A stretch of 64,000 nt of DNA from CAIYTF01 sp963664845 (GCA_963664845.1 OY761615.1:2976001-3040000), one strand, 5' to 3'; positions 1-9,015 are shown, counted from the stretch's first letter. Notes: generated from the sequence alone by a model not told the origin. Translations and numbers: made by a program.

Positions 1-307
1 AGAAATAGTCCAGCACGGGGATCGGATACTGTTCCCAAGGTGCCTTTCCAAACAGAGTGGCTGCCCGGTGATCCAAATGGTTGCTTATTCTCACCGAAAA
101 CGGATAGGGCTGGCACTCTCCAAATTGTAAGCCCGTGCTGTCAGCTTTTTTCTGAAAAACCACCGGAATATTAAATGATCCAAGATACTCGAGAAAAAAA
201 CGATCCAGTTCAGCGAAATTCTCCGCCAGCGTTTTGTAGCGGATCTTTTTGCCGGAACCTGTTTTCATAAATCCGGGGAATGTCTTTTCAGCCGGAATTA
301 TTGGCAT
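1..307 (-). CDS. SAICAR-synthetase-like protein, 3' part cut by window edge
   Basis: An open frame runs off the left edge, 102 residues from ATG at 307. Its pattern resembles SAICAR synthetase (PurC, purine synthesis): a helix FFLEYL, then NIPVVF, a strand ending FSVRIS, and LFGK followed by PIPVLDYF, in the order and spacing of the PurC core. The same frame continues upstream of the ATG as INYGKNAIYKN, which resembles the PurC N-terminal strand YRGKAKTVY, but then meets a TAG near 361-363. An ATG at 375 opens MEIGSRK in the neighbouring frame, and one extra A in the A4 run at 355-358 would join the two. The gene may therefore be frameshifted, or the base may be an error. Family call is moderate; the missing C-terminal half would decide it. 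Confidence 0.45.
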   Translation of the reverse strand, partial: MPIIPAEKTFPGFMKTGSGKKIRYKTLAENFAELDRFFLEYLGSFNIPVVFQKKADSTGLQFGECQPYPFSVRISNHLDHRAATLFGKAPWEQYPIPVLDYF

Positions 308-375
308 TTCGCGATAAACATCATTTTTGTAAATAGCATTTTTACCATAATTTATTTTCTGCTACCAATCTCCAT

Positions 376-1046
376 TTAGGTGCAACAAAAATCGTTACTT
401 CACTGTCTCTGATTGCAGGAAAGTATAAAATCGGAAACTAAAACTTACATAATAAAAAGAATGTATAAAATATCAAATCAATGTTTTATATTTCGAGGCT
501 GGTTACTACACGTTCCAAGTCAGGTTTCTTGTTAAAAACAGCTAAAATAGTTTGAATCCGGGCTGTTTGTATCGCTTTTGGATAACAAAGTGCAATAACC
601 GGATCAAACCCGGGTATGGGCGATGGTGTTATGCGGACAGATACAGTGTCATAGTCTGATTGTCCGAATTAAAACCTGCTGATACTCACCCGGCGGGCGG
701 TGGTGTCGACGTGATGAGCACTGGGAACAAATATCATTACCATCACGCGGCGACGGGAATCTCACTGATCCGAGCCATTTGGAAGATAGCTCTACAATCA
801 GCGTCATGCTGTTTATAATGAGTTGTAACTATTCTCTGGCAGAGCGGAAGTGACAACTATCCGCCGGGTTTGTTATGGTTACGCCATTGGTGTCTGGATA
901 GTCAACATGGAACTTGGCTATATCTTGGTTGTGCTTGTGCTGGCGATAAACGAAAAAAAGCATCTCTTATAGCGGACCGATGCTCCGTATAGGAAAAAGT
1001 ATTTTGTATATAATTGAAAACTAATGCAGCAGATTGGAGTAAAAAT
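376..1046. other. intergenic region with decayed repeat, no gene seen
   Basis: No convincing coding frame on either strand. The stretch 697-833 is a decayed copy of the inverted-repeat element described at 62996-63127: it has a worn left terminus (ggtggtgtcgacgtga), the shared core words gggaatctcactgatccgagcc and tttat, and a worn right terminus (atgagttgtaactatt). dnaX, the usual upstream neighbour of ybaB-recR, is not here. Confidence 0.5.
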
Positions 1047-1373
1047 ATGAAAGCAGGAATGGGCGATATGATGCGCCAGTTTCAAAAAATGCAGGACGAA
1101 ATGGCAAAGGTTCAGTCACAACTCGGTGATAAAACCGTTTCTGAAGAAGCCGGCGGCGGAATGATCAAGGTTACGGTGAATGGGCTTAAAGAGGTCGTTT
1201 CCGTAGAGATCGACCCATCCGTCATCAACGCGGAAGAAAAAGAAATTCTTGAGGACCTGGTGGTTGCGGCTGTAAATAAGGCCCTTGAATCAGCAAAGAA
1301 AATGGAAGAAGAAGACATGGGTAAACTGACCAAAGGATTTCTTCCTCCCAACATGAAAATCCCTGGATTCTAA
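1047..1373 (+). CDS. ybaB: YbaB/EbfC family nucleoid-associated protein
   Basis: A 108-residue protein of the YbaB/EbfC family: small dimeric DNA-binding proteins that coat the nucleoid and are usually encoded beside recR. The N-terminal helix MGDMMRQFQKMQDEMAKVQ, the central strand region VTVNGLKEVVSVEIDPSV and the C-terminal helix ending KLTKGFLPPNMKIPGF follow the family plan. ATG at 1047 is preferred because GGAG lies nine bases upstream; a TTG at 1014 would add eleven uncharacteristic residues. recR starts two bases after the stop, so the pair is translationally linked. dnaX, the common third member, is absent. Confidence 0.93.
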   Translation: MKAGMGDMMRQFQKMQDEMAKVQSQLGDKTVSEEAGGGMIKVTVNGLKEVVSVEIDPSVINAEEKEILEDLVVAAVNKALESAKKMEEEDMGKLTKGFLPPNMKIPGF

Positions 1374-1375
1374 TT

Positions 1376-1975
1376 GTGATCATATCTCAGGCATTACAGT
1401 CAGTAATTGATGAATTTAACAAGTTTCCCGGCATTGGAAAGAAAACAGCCCAGCGCTTGACGCTTTTCCTCTTGCGAAGCAGCAGGGAGGACTTTGATCG
1501 CTTTATTGGCGCGATGCAGGCCCTGAAAGATAAGATACACCAATGCCCGGTCTGTTTCAACTTCACCGAATTTGAAATTTGTGAAGTGTGCTCCAGTATT
1601 AAGAGAGACCGGAGTGTTATTTGCATTGTTGAAGATGCCAGCGATATTATGGCCATTGAAAAATCCAACGAGTTTCGCGGGTTATATCATGTTTTGGGTG
1701 GCGTTATTTCGCCTTTGAGCGGAGTTCACCCGGAAGATCTGCATATCAAAGAACTTTTAATGCGCCTGCGCGATGATGAAGTGAAAGAAGTAATTATGGC
1801 GGTGAATCCCGACACGGAGGGCGAAGCTACTGCACTTTATATTCTTAAATTACTCAGACCGATGGGTATCCGGGTCTCAAGATTAGCCAGGGGCATCCCC
1901 GTTGGCGGTGATCTCGAATTTACGGATGAGGCAACTATCGGTCGGGCCGTTATTGACCGGGCGGTGCTGGAATGA
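1376..1975 (+). CDS. recR: recombination mediator protein RecR
   Basis: RecR, 199 residues, normal length. It works with RecO and RecF to load RecA at gapped or stalled DNA. Visible in order: the N-terminal helix-hairpin-helix region (FPGIGKKTAQRL, about residues 18-29), the C4 zinc finger CPVCFNFTEFEICEVC (about 57-72), and the Toprim domain beginning SVICIVEDASDIMAIE. The start is GTG at 1376, two bases after ybaB. The stop overlaps the start of the next gene in an ATGA, consistent with one operon. Confidence 0.96.
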   Translation: MIISQALQSVIDEFNKFPGIGKKTAQRLTLFLLRSSREDFDRFIGAMQALKDKIHQCPVCFNFTEFEICEVCSSIKRDRSVICIVEDASDIMAIEKSNEFRGLYHVLGGVISPLSGVHPEDLHIKELLMRLRDDEVKEVIMAVNPDTEGEATALYILKLLRPMGIRVSRLARGIPVGGDLEFTDEATIGRAVIDRAVLE

Positions 1976-2709
1976 CCGCGTGGTACGTCGATTGGTTCAA
2001 TTCTGACGAGTATCTGGCTGTTTATAAACATCGGGATCAGCTGGAAGCCGATGAATTCGCCACGACCATCATCAAAAACCTGAACCTGGCATCCGGGTGC
2101 GAGACGCTTGATTTGGCCTGCGGCGCAGGTCGGCATGCCATTGCGTTTGCTAAACATGGGCACAAAGTTACCGCGGTGGACCTTAGTCCTCGTTTGCTGG
2201 AGGTCGGACGGGAGAGTGTGGCAGGTTCCGGTCTTAATGTTGAATTTGTAAGAGCCAACATTCTCACGTACAGACCAACACATGCCTATGATCTTGTTCT
2301 CAATGTTTTTACCTCATTCGGCTATTTTGAAAACGATGAGGACAACTTTGGCATTTTCAGGACCGCCCGGGCTTCCCTTAAACAAAGCGGCATTTTTGTG
2401 TTTGATTATTTTAATATCAATTATATAAATGAAAACTTCGTCCCCTATACCCGGCAATATATTGGCAAAATGGTGGTTGAACAATCACGTTCGTTGGATG
2501 AAGAAACAGTAAGTAAAACCATTCTTATACAATCACAAACAGGATTAAAAGCATATCGGGAATCTGTGAAACTGTATAATGCCGACACTTTGGTTTTGCA
2601 GCTTGAGAAAGCCGGTTTTGAAATTCTGTCCCTTAGGGGAAATTATAATGGTGATCAGTTTAGTAATATAACCTCTCCACGGTTTATTGCGCTATGCAAA
2701 AGCGTGTAA
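1972..2709 (+). CDS. class I SAM-dependent methyltransferase
   Basis: A 245-residue cytoplasmic methyltransferase with a Rossmann fold. Motif I is LDLACGAGRHAIAFA (about residues 41-55), followed by the acidic end of strand 2 in VTAVDLSPRLLEVG and a motif IV region YDLVLNVFTSFGYF. The aromatic-rich second half is typical of Methyltransf_25-type enzymes. The substrate cannot be read from sequence. It overlaps recR by four bases and the next lipoprotein gene by sixteen, so it is probably co-transcribed with both. Confidence 0.85.
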   Translation: MTAWYVDWFNSDEYLAVYKHRDQLEADEFATTIIKNLNLASGCETLDLACGAGRHAIAFAKHGHKVTAVDLSPRLLEVGRESVAGSGLNVEFVRANILTYRPTHAYDLVLNVFTSFGYFENDEDNFGIFRTARASLKQSGIFVFDYFNINYINENFVPYTRQYIGKMVVEQSRSLDEETVSKTILIQSQTGLKAYRESVKLYNADTLVLQLEKAGFEILSLRGNYNGDQFSNITSPRFIALCKSV

Positions 2710-3281
2710 GGCTGCTCTGTTCATTGCTGGTGCTGGTATCCCTGGCCGGGTGTGATATCTTTCAGGCCCGCACACCCGAGGCTCCGGAAACCGCACGATC
2801 AACATACACTTTTCCCGCAACACCTGATCTGGTTATCTCCAATTTTACCAACGCCCTTATTGAGAAAAATGTCCAAAACTATTTGGCCTGTTTTGTCGAC
2901 AGCAGCTATTCCAGCCGGGTGTTCAGATTTATTCCTTCACCGGGGGCAACGTCCCGTTATCCCGCATTTTTAAGCGGTTGGAATTTAAAAGCAGAGCAAG
3001 ACTACCTGAATAATGTTTTCTCCAAAATGTCAACTGCTGGACAAATTAGTATTTTGCTGTCTTCCGAATCGTACTCGCGATATGCGGACAGCGTGCAATA
3101 TACCGCTGTGTATACCATGCAGATACCGGTGAAGGGGGCTTCTTCTCCGGCGCAGTACAGCGGCCAAATGAGGTTGTCAATGATAGTTGACTCACGTCCT
3201 GCCTGGATAATATCCACATGGGAGGATACAAAAATTGGCACTGCTGAAAGCTGGAGTGATCTGAAAGGGTCAAACTATTAA
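2694..3281 (+). CDS. putative lipoprotein
   Basis: A 195-residue protein with a lipoprotein signal: basic start MQKRVRLL, hydrophobic core, and lipobox SLAGC with the modified cysteine at residue 20. The mature part begins with a Thr/Pro-rich linker and continues as a compact domain that recalls NTF2-like folds (helical segment LVISNFTNALIEKN, then alternating strands). No specific family is recognised. It overlaps the methyltransferase by sixteen bases and the next lipoprotein by about five. The next gene has the same architecture, so the two are probably paralogous. Confidence 0.75.
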   Translation: MQKRVRLLCSLLVLVSLAGCDIFQARTPEAPETARSTYTFPATPDLVISNFTNALIEKNVQNYLACFVDSSYSSRVFRFIPSPGATSRYPAFLSGWNLKAEQDYLNNVFSKMSTAGQISILLSSESYSRYADSVQYTAVYTMQIPVKGASSPAQYSGQMRLSMIVDSRPAWIISTWEDTKIGTAESWSDLKGSNY

Positions 3282-3792
3282 AAAGCATATTCTATATAGT
3301 TGCCTTTTTTGCGCTTTTTTCCTGTTATCCTCATGCAAAAATCCATTTGCCCCGGATATTGATTATCAATCTACCGTCGGGACTGGTGCTATTGCTGACA
3401 TGAAAACCGTTGACGGCATTTTTCAAAACTTACAAACTTCCTATACAACCAAAGACACTCTGCTCTACGGAAAACTGCTTGATAATAGCTTTTTATTTAC
3501 CTATCGTGATTATGACCTTGGCTATGATGTGACGTGGGGGAGGCCGGAGGAGATGAAGGTCACCTACAGCCTGTTTCAGAATTCTGAAAGTCTGAGTTTA
3601 ATTTGGAATAATGTTATTTTTACCTCATCGGATTCACTTACCGCACAGTATGTCAGGGCATTCAATTTAGTTATTGTATTTAACCCCTCGGATGTTGTTC
3701 GCATTGATGGGCGGGTTAACCTGCAATTGCTCAGAAGTGCTCCCGGCAGCAATTGGAAAGTATCCCGGTGGATTGATGAATCTAATTTTTGA
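3277..3792 (+). CDS. putative lipoprotein with apparent ATT start
   Basis: The first ATG of this frame (3400) lies inside the mature protein. Upstream the frame stays open to 3264 and encodes a complete lipoprotein signal: IKKHILYSCLFCAFFLLSSC with the lipobox cysteine at residue 20. The only position fitting the start of that peptide is ATT at 3277-3279, which overlaps the previous stop TAA (tATTAA) as ATGA overlaps do elsewhere in this operon. Read from there the protein is 171 residues, with a helix MKTVDGIFQNLQTSY and strands similar in layout to the preceding lipoprotein. ATT is a rare start, so a sequence error (ATG to ATT) is an alternative. No known family. Confidence 0.6.
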   Translation: MKKHILYSCLFCAFFLLSSCKNPFAPDIDYQSTVGTGAIADMKTVDGIFQNLQTSYTTKDTLLYGKLLDNSFLFTYRDYDLGYDVTWGRPEEMKVTYSLFQNSESLSLIWNNVIFTSSDSLTAQYVRAFNLVIVFNPSDVVRIDGRVNLQLLRSAPGSNWKVSRWIDESNF

Positions 3793-3799
3793 GTAAATC

Positions 3800-4663
3800 A
3801 TGCAATTTATTTTAAACGAATGTTTCCGTACCATCAGGAAGGCAAAGTTATACTTTCTGTTTTCCGTCATTACCACTACCATTGGGGTTTTTCTTATCCA
3901 GGCATCCTATCTCTCGGGTTTGTTGGTCAAACATGCACAAAAAGAGATATCGAACAATCTGACCGTGCAGCTGTACTTAAAAGACCTGACTCCCGGGCAG
4001 TCCTACGTACAGACGGAAGAAGCACTGAAACAATTCACTTTCATTAAATCCTGGCAGCTCGTGAGCAAGGCTCAGGCGGAAGAACTTTTTCTGAAAGAGA
4101 CCGGTGAAGATTTTAGGAAAATATTGGACTACAATCCGCTGCCGGCAGCTTATACGGTTCAACTTTCGGAAAACCTGATTGACCCGGCAGCTCTCGATGG
4201 AGCCATAAACCAGTTACGTGCGGTGCCTATGGTGACAGAAGTGGGCTTTGCGGTGGATCTGTATAAGGACTTCGTCTCTATCTCCATGGCGGCTAAAAAA
4301 TATTTATATACAATTACTATTATTCTCGTGGCAATAGCCCTGTATATCGTTACCAGTTTTAGCGTTACTCTGCTTGATATTCGGGCAGGAGAGATAAGAA
4401 CCATGCGGTTTGTCGGAAGCTCACGTTTTATGATAGCAGCTCCGGTGCTTATAAATAGCATTATGGTTGGGTTTTTGGGAGCTCTTTTAAGCTTTTTGGG
4501 GTGGTGGCTTGCCTTATCGGTGGCGGGCAATTTTTTAAGGATCTTTTTTGGAAATTTGGGTGAATTGTGGAGCGCTATTGCACTTTCTGCCGTTTCCGGT
4601 GTGGTAATCGGTGGAATTAGTGGCCTTTTTGCATTAACAAGGTTGAAAGCAAAACGACAATGA
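3800..4663 (+). CDS. ftsX: cell division protein FtsX
   Basis: FtsX, 287 residues, the membrane half of the FtsEX complex that couples ATP hydrolysis to septal peptidoglycan hydrolase activation. It has the family topology: a first transmembrane helix (YFLFSVITTTIGVFLIQAS, about residues 16-34), a periplasmic loop with NLTVQLYLKD and the pair VSKAQAEELF, then three C-terminal helices in the FtsX domain with the signature IRTMRFVGSSRFMI. ftsE is not adjacent. It follows the second lipoprotein by seven bases, so it probably belongs to the recR operon. Confidence 0.9.
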   Translation: MQFILNECFRTIRKAKLYFLFSVITTTIGVFLIQASYLSGLLVKHAQKEISNNLTVQLYLKDLTPGQSYVQTEEALKQFTFIKSWQLVSKAQAEELFLKETGEDFRKILDYNPLPAAYTVQLSENLIDPAALDGAINQLRAVPMVTEVGFAVDLYKDFVSISMAAKKYLYTITIILVAIALYIVTSFSVTLLDIRAGEIRTMRFVGSSRFMIAAPVLINSIMVGFLGALLSFLGWWLALSVAGNFLRIFFGNLGELWSAIALSAVSGVVIGGISGLFALTRLKAKRQ

Positions 4664-4734
4664 GTGATTCCCGTTATTTGTTAAAAATAAAGAATTTTGT
4701 ATCTTATAAGCTCTAATAAATTTAAAAGGCAGTA

Positions 4735-5250
4735 ATGAGGGTTTTTCGTCTAAGCGCAATTGCGCTATTACTATTTACGGTTGGGCTCTTTGCTCAGGAA
4801 TCTAACCTTCGGGTTGGTTCTTCACCAAAATATAACGCTACCCAGGGTGCATATTATGATTATTCAGATCCCAATGCAGTAAATATGAAAATTTCAGTTT
4901 GGGGATTTGTACGGTTTGCCGGGCGTTATTCACTTCCGCTTAACTCCTCTCTTATTGAGGCCATTTCCTACGCAGGTGGCCCGCATGATGATGCGTTATT
5001 GGAGGATGTGCGTATTCTAAGGATGAAACCCGATTCGACTCAGGAAGTTATTAAAGTCGATTACAATCAACTGCTGCATGAATCTGCAGTTGCAAAAAGC
5101 ATAAAGGATGTGCAATTAAGACCCGGAGATGTTGTCTTGGTGCCAGGTGAACCAAGGTTCTATTTCAAAGACTATTTCTCGATAACCTTATCGATAGTCT
5201 CGACCTTAATATCGCTTACCATTTTAATAATAAGCATTGCTAAAAAGTAG
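4735..5250 (+). CDS. SLBB-domain exopolysaccharide export protein
   Basis: A 171-residue protein with a signal peptide (to about FAQ, residue 21), one SLBB domain (VWGFVRFAGRYSLPLNSSL then ISYAGGPHDDALLEDVRILR), the usual closing phrase LRPGDVVLVPGE, and a C-terminal membrane helix after FYFKDYFSI. The N-terminal Poly_export domain of full-length Wza-like proteins is missing, so it is a short SLBB-only form. Nine bases separate it from the Wzc-like kinase, which supports a role in the same polysaccharide export machine. Confidence 0.8.
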   Translation: MRVFRLSAIALLLFTVGLFAQESNLRVGSSPKYNATQGAYYDYSDPNAVNMKISVWGFVRFAGRYSLPLNSSLIEAISYAGGPHDDALLEDVRILRMKPDSTQEVIKVDYNQLLHESAVAKSIKDVQLRPGDVVLVPGEPRFYFKDYFSITLSIVSTLISLTILIISIAKK

Positions 5251-5259
5251 GAGAGTGTC

Positions 5260-7515
5260 TTGAGCAGACTCGATAAAATATCGGTGGAACCCCAGCCCCG
5301 GTCATTAAAAGAAAATATAGATTTAGTTCGAAATAACCTTTTCCCGGTACTTATTATTACCGTAGCGAGTTTGGTTTTTTCTATTGTTTACGCTGTTAAA
5401 GCACTGAATATTTATAAGGCTACTTCGGAAATCAAAATTTCCAAACCGGTTGGAAGCATTTTGGAAAACCCGCTCGCTTCAACCATGCCCGATTTGCAGG
5501 TTGACCGGTTTTTGCTTAATGAAATCGAAATTATTAAAAGCTATCAGGTGCGGCAAAAAGTTGCTTACGCGCTCATCGATACATTTAAAGCCGTTAAATC
5601 TCCTGGAGATTTCTATTTGGTGCTCGACAAAGACTCAAGGCAGTCAAAAGAACAGCCGAAACAGGTAGCTGACGTTGAGGATATTATTACGGCTCTCGGC
5701 AAAGCCGATGTTGAACAAAAAAGAGGACTTGATTTTGTTGAAATATCTGTTCAGTCACCCTCTCCCTACGAGGCGGCGCTTGTTTCAAATGTGTATGTTC
5801 AGCAATATCGTTTGGTCAACCTTGAGATCACAAGAAACCAATTAACCTCTATTAGAGGATTTCTGACGCAACAGCGAGAAGAAAAACTTAAGCAGTTGAG
5901 TCAGTCAGAAGAAATGTTAAAAAGTTTTCAGGAGAAGGGCGGCATTGTTGCTTTAGATGAACAAGCCAGTGCTCTGATTGGTCAGCTCTCTACGCTTCAG
6001 TCACAGCGCGATATGCAGAAGATTGATTACACTTCAACAGAAAAAGTCTTGCAGAAATACCGTGACGAGTTGAAGCAGCGTTCTCCACAAATTACTGCTT
6101 ACATTGAAAAAGCTGCCAACGAAGAGTATATGAAGGCCCTGCAAACTCAACTCGCAGAATTGAAAATAAACCGCGAATATGTTACTGCTGGGTTGAAAGA
6201 TCAAACTTCTGCCAGTGAAGCCATTAAAGCATACGACAAAAAAATTAGTTCGCTTGAAGACCTGCTGAAGAAGAAAGTTGAAATATTAAAAGCAAGTATT
6301 TTTGCGTCCACCCCGGAAGAGTTACGGGACTTCGCTTCGCAGATTATTCAACAGGAAATTAAGGCGGCTTCCCTGCGTATCTCCATTGACCAAATGAATG
6401 TGCTTATAAATAATTATGAGCAAAAATTCAATTTGCTTCCGAAATCAAGCATCGAGTTGGCTGGGTTGCACAGAAATCGAGAATCAATTGAGAAGCTTTT
6501 TCTCTTGGTTGAACAAAAATACCAGGAAGCTCTGATTAACGAACAATCCCAACCGGGAAACGTCCTTATAGTTGATCAGGCAAGGATCCCAATTAAACCA
6601 TACAAACCGAACAGGATATTAATCATCGGGGTCGGCTTTGTTCTCGGGCTTATTATTTCTTTTGGGTACGTGTTCCTGAGAAATTTCTTTGATAATACGG
6701 TCAAGACGCCGGATGATATTCAAAAGCTTAACACTAACGTCTTGGCATGGATTCCGCAAATTGAAGGAATTGTTGCTACTGGAACATCTGATTTCGAGTT
6801 CATTGTGGCGAAAAAACCGGATTCAATTCCGAGCGAATCGTTCCGTGCCTTGCGTACACGCGTGCAATTTTCACGTGTTGACAGTGAGACATTAAAGACC
6901 ATTCTTGTTACGTCTTCGGCTCCTTCCGAAGGAAAAACAATGATTTGTACTAACCTTGCAGGAAGCTTTGCTTTTTCCAACAAGAGAACGGTTATCGTCG
7001 ATTGCGATTTAAGAAAACCGAGAATTCACTCTTTCTTCAAAACAAACCGTTACCCTGGTCTGGTTGACTATTTGTTCGGACAGGTGGCTTTTGAGGAGAT
7101 CGTTCGTCAATCGGAAATTCCCGACCTTTGGTATATTACTGCTGGAACCATTCCGCCAAACCCATCGGAAATTCTTGAATCTCAGAAAATGCGTGATTTC
7201 CTCAGCATGATCCGCGAAAAATATGATTATATTTTGCTCGATTCACCTCCGGTGATCGCTGTAACCGATTCCGAAATTCTTGCCCGCTATGCTGACGCAA
7301 CAACATTGGTCGTTTCTGCTAATACAACGGAAATTGAACTTATGGTGCGTGCTCTTGAGATTATTCAACAGGATAACATCAATTTCATCGGCGCCATTCT
7401 GAATAATTTTGTTTATAAGAGTTCCTACGGATCCTATTATAAATATTATTACTATTACACGCGGCCACGCAAAGCTGATCGTTCAAAACTGCCGCCGTCA
7501 CAAATAACAACGTAG
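5260..7515 (+). CDS. Wzc-type polysaccharide co-polymerase / BY-kinase
   Basis: A 751-residue inner-membrane chain-length regulator fused to a bacterial tyrosine kinase. In order: a first transmembrane helix (about residues 28-48), a long periplasmic coiled-coil region, a PxxP-containing second membrane segment (about 440-465), and the kinase with Walker A SSAPSEGKT (about 551-559), Walker A' VDCDLRKPR (about 579-587) and Walker B YILLDSPPV (about 656-664). The tail carries about ten tyrosines in SSYGSYYKYYYYYTRPRK, the expected autophosphorylation cluster. The start is TTG at 5260, preceded by AGGAGAG. It pairs with the SLBB protein in one operon, closed by the terminator at 7578. Confidence 0.93.
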   Translation: MSRLDKISVEPQPRSLKENIDLVRNNLFPVLIITVASLVFSIVYAVKALNIYKATSEIKISKPVGSILENPLASTMPDLQVDRFLLNEIEIIKSYQVRQKVAYALIDTFKAVKSPGDFYLVLDKDSRQSKEQPKQVADVEDIITALGKADVEQKRGLDFVEISVQSPSPYEAALVSNVYVQQYRLVNLEITRNQLTSIRGFLTQQREEKLKQLSQSEEMLKSFQEKGGIVALDEQASALIGQLSTLQSQRDMQKIDYTSTEKVLQKYRDELKQRSPQITAYIEKAANEEYMKALQTQLAELKINREYVTAGLKDQTSASEAIKAYDKKISSLEDLLKKKVEILKASIFASTPEELRDFASQIIQQEIKAASLRISIDQMNVLINNYEQKFNLLPKSSIELAGLHRNRESIEKLFLLVEQKYQEALINEQSQPGNVLIVDQARIPIKPYKPNRILIIGVGFVLGLIISFGYVFLRNFFDNTVKTPDDIQKLNTNVLAWIPQIEGIVATGTSDFEFIVAKKPDSIPSESFRALRTRVQFSRVDSETLKTILVTSSAPSEGKTMICTNLAGSFAFSNKRTVIVDCDLRKPRIHSFFKTNRYPGLVDYLFGQVAFEEIVRQSEIPDLWYITAGTIPPNPSEILESQKMRDFLSMIREKYDYILLDSPPVIAVTDSEILARYADATTLVVSANTTEIELMVRALEIIQQDNINFIGAILNNFVYKSSYGSYYKYYYYYTRPRKADRSKLPPSQITT

Positions 7516-7577
7516 CAGCAAACAACAGTTCATATTTTATGACTATCATTTGTTCTGCAGTTATAGTTCCTGATTTC

Positions 7578-7615
7578 GAAAATGCTCCCCCGATGGGAGC
7601 ATTTTTCTTTTTTGT
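7578..7615 (+). terminator. rho-independent terminator after the kinase gene
   Basis: Stem AAATGCTCCC / GGGAGCATTT with a short loop, followed by a T-rich run (tttttcttttttg). It lies about 65 bases after the kinase stop and closes that operon. Confidence 0.8.
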
Positions 7616-7719
7616 AAAGGGGTGCTGGTCATGATACACCCGCGTTTCATTGTTGGAATGGATATATTTAGGCCCTTAAACACGGCGTTTTGTAAACTTC
7701 AATTCCCCGGAGGGAAACG

Positions 7720-7968
7720 TTGATCTGGAAGTTGCTGTTCGCTTTGATTATCCACCGGAAATCAATACTGATCGCGATGCTGTCTGTCGCTTCTCTGGTA
7801 TTTGTTTTTTCTGCAGCATTGAGTTTGCCTCAGTACTCATCTAAAAGCGAAGGAATGCTTTTTGCGCGCGTATGCTGTTTGACAGTTATAGGGGCTGTTA
7901 CGGCGGGTGTTGTCAGCTCGTGCTGTTTCGTGTATCAACATTACAAATTGTTGCTATATAGATCATAG
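7720..7968 (+). CDS. small hypothetical membrane protein
   Basis: An 82-residue frame with two hydrophobic helices (ILIAMLSVASLVFVFSAAL and VCCLTVIGAVTAGVVSSCCF). The start is TTG at 7720, and a strong GGAGGG lies seven bases upstream, which is the main argument that it is translated. No family is recognised, and it stands alone between a terminator and repeat debris. Confidence 0.45.
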   Translation: MIWKLLFALIIHRKSILIAMLSVASLVFVFSAALSLPQYSSKSEGMLFARVCCLTVIGAVTAGVVSSCCFVYQHYKLLLYRS

Positions 7969-8043
7969 ACTCTTTTTCTCATATATTTTCCCACTGCTTT
8001 AGTGACCGGTAGTTCAGATGTTCCCGGATCCCGTCTTCGTAGC

Positions 8044-8363
8044 CAATGCTGTCAACTAAACAAAAACCTGAATAATCACATTGAAGACTCTCGCTTCTCA
8101 ATATCACCACTGCAGTTATTATTAACCACCTGTAATGAGGCGGTTATGTTCTCTCGTCATTCAGGCAATGGTGTCAACGTAAGGCATTGGAACCCGTCAA
8201 GGTCATTAGGGTCAGTTTTGCTGGAAATGCCGCAATACATGTATTTCTCATTGGGCAACGAAACGGACCCGCATTATTAGCTCTTATAAGTCTCCTCCCC
8301 TTCGGCAGAGGAGATTCTGAGGTGAGGGATTCTGCTAAATAATGTCGTTTTACTTCGATGCCT
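8044..8363. repeat. degenerate inverted-repeat elements (D-type core)
   Basis: Left-terminus copies of the window-wide inverted repeat occur at 8044-8059 (one base short) and 8166-8182 (one mismatch). From 8166 the sequence is homologous to 14205-14548: both contain ggacccgcattattag, then cctcc and gaggtgagggattctg, and end near a worn right terminus (8343-8363). This copy's palindromic core (ctcctccccttcgg and its complement-like half, about 8291-8325) is not interrupted. It therefore serves as the empty-site reference for the insertion at 14288-14481. Nothing coding is seen between 7969 and 8556. Confidence 0.6.
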
Positions 8364-8556
8364 ATGCGCGACAACACGGGATCGCAATTACAAAACAAGC
8401 CTGTTAAGTTGGCACCATTACTTTTGGGACAAACCCAAAACAAAGAAGACGGCTTAGCTGTGCAGATGACCCGCATGTGAAGACAAAGCCCAAATACCCA
8501 ATGTATCGCATCCGTTTTTGTAACTGTACTTCCCCAGTTCCATTAACAGGTTGTGA

Positions 8557-9015
8557 TCAAATTCTCTGGCAGGGTTTCAACAGTTCGTTCATTTTCACCC
8601 AGCGTTCCTTTTCCTCAAGCTCAAAATAAAATGCATGTCCGAAACTTTTATTATCTGACAATCTGAAAAACTCAATGCGTTTCCCTTTTGTTTTTACAAA
8701 AACTGCTTCAGGTTTGATGTGAAGTATTTTTGCTGTTGCGCTGAAAAACTGGAATCGTAATTCCGTTCCGGCAATAGTCAAAGATTTTATTCCCATCTGA
8801 AGGTGTCTTACGTAAAACACTGCAAATGCCAAACACGCTATTTGAACAAGAAAGAAGATTCTAAGAAGGTTCTCTGCATCATCTTTGACAATAACCATAA
8901 AAAAAGCCAAAAACGAAAAAGCCGCGAATATCTTTGCGATGAGTTCAACGCGATTGTTTGAGAAAGTGATCTCGGTGCCGGTATTTTCGATGCTGTTTGA
9001 CGACGCTGTTGCCAT
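8557..9015 (-). CDS. hypothetical membrane protein with PH-like domain
   Basis: A 152-residue protein. Two transmembrane helices in the first half (IAKIFAAFSFLAFFMVIV and LLRIFFLVQIACLAFAVFYV) are followed by a soluble domain of about 75 residues, rich in strands and ending in a helix (EEKERWVKMNELLKP), a layout like bacterial PH (bPH) membrane proteins. The function is unknown. It is the last gene of the minus-strand block that starts near dnaG, though 95 bases separate it from the channel-like gene. Confidence 0.65.
   Translation of the reverse strand: MATASSNSIENTGTEITFSNNRVELIAKIFAAFSFLAFFMVIVKDDAENLLRIFFLVQIACLAFAVFYVRHLQMGIKSLTIAGTELRFQFFSATAKILHIKPEAVFVKTKGKRIEFFRLSDNKSFGHAFYFELEEKERWVKMNELLKPCQRI

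Noticed and set aside
8002..8280. 92-codon plus-strand frame
   Set aside because: It lies wholly inside degenerate inverted-repeat elements shared with 14205-14548, where the frame is not kept.
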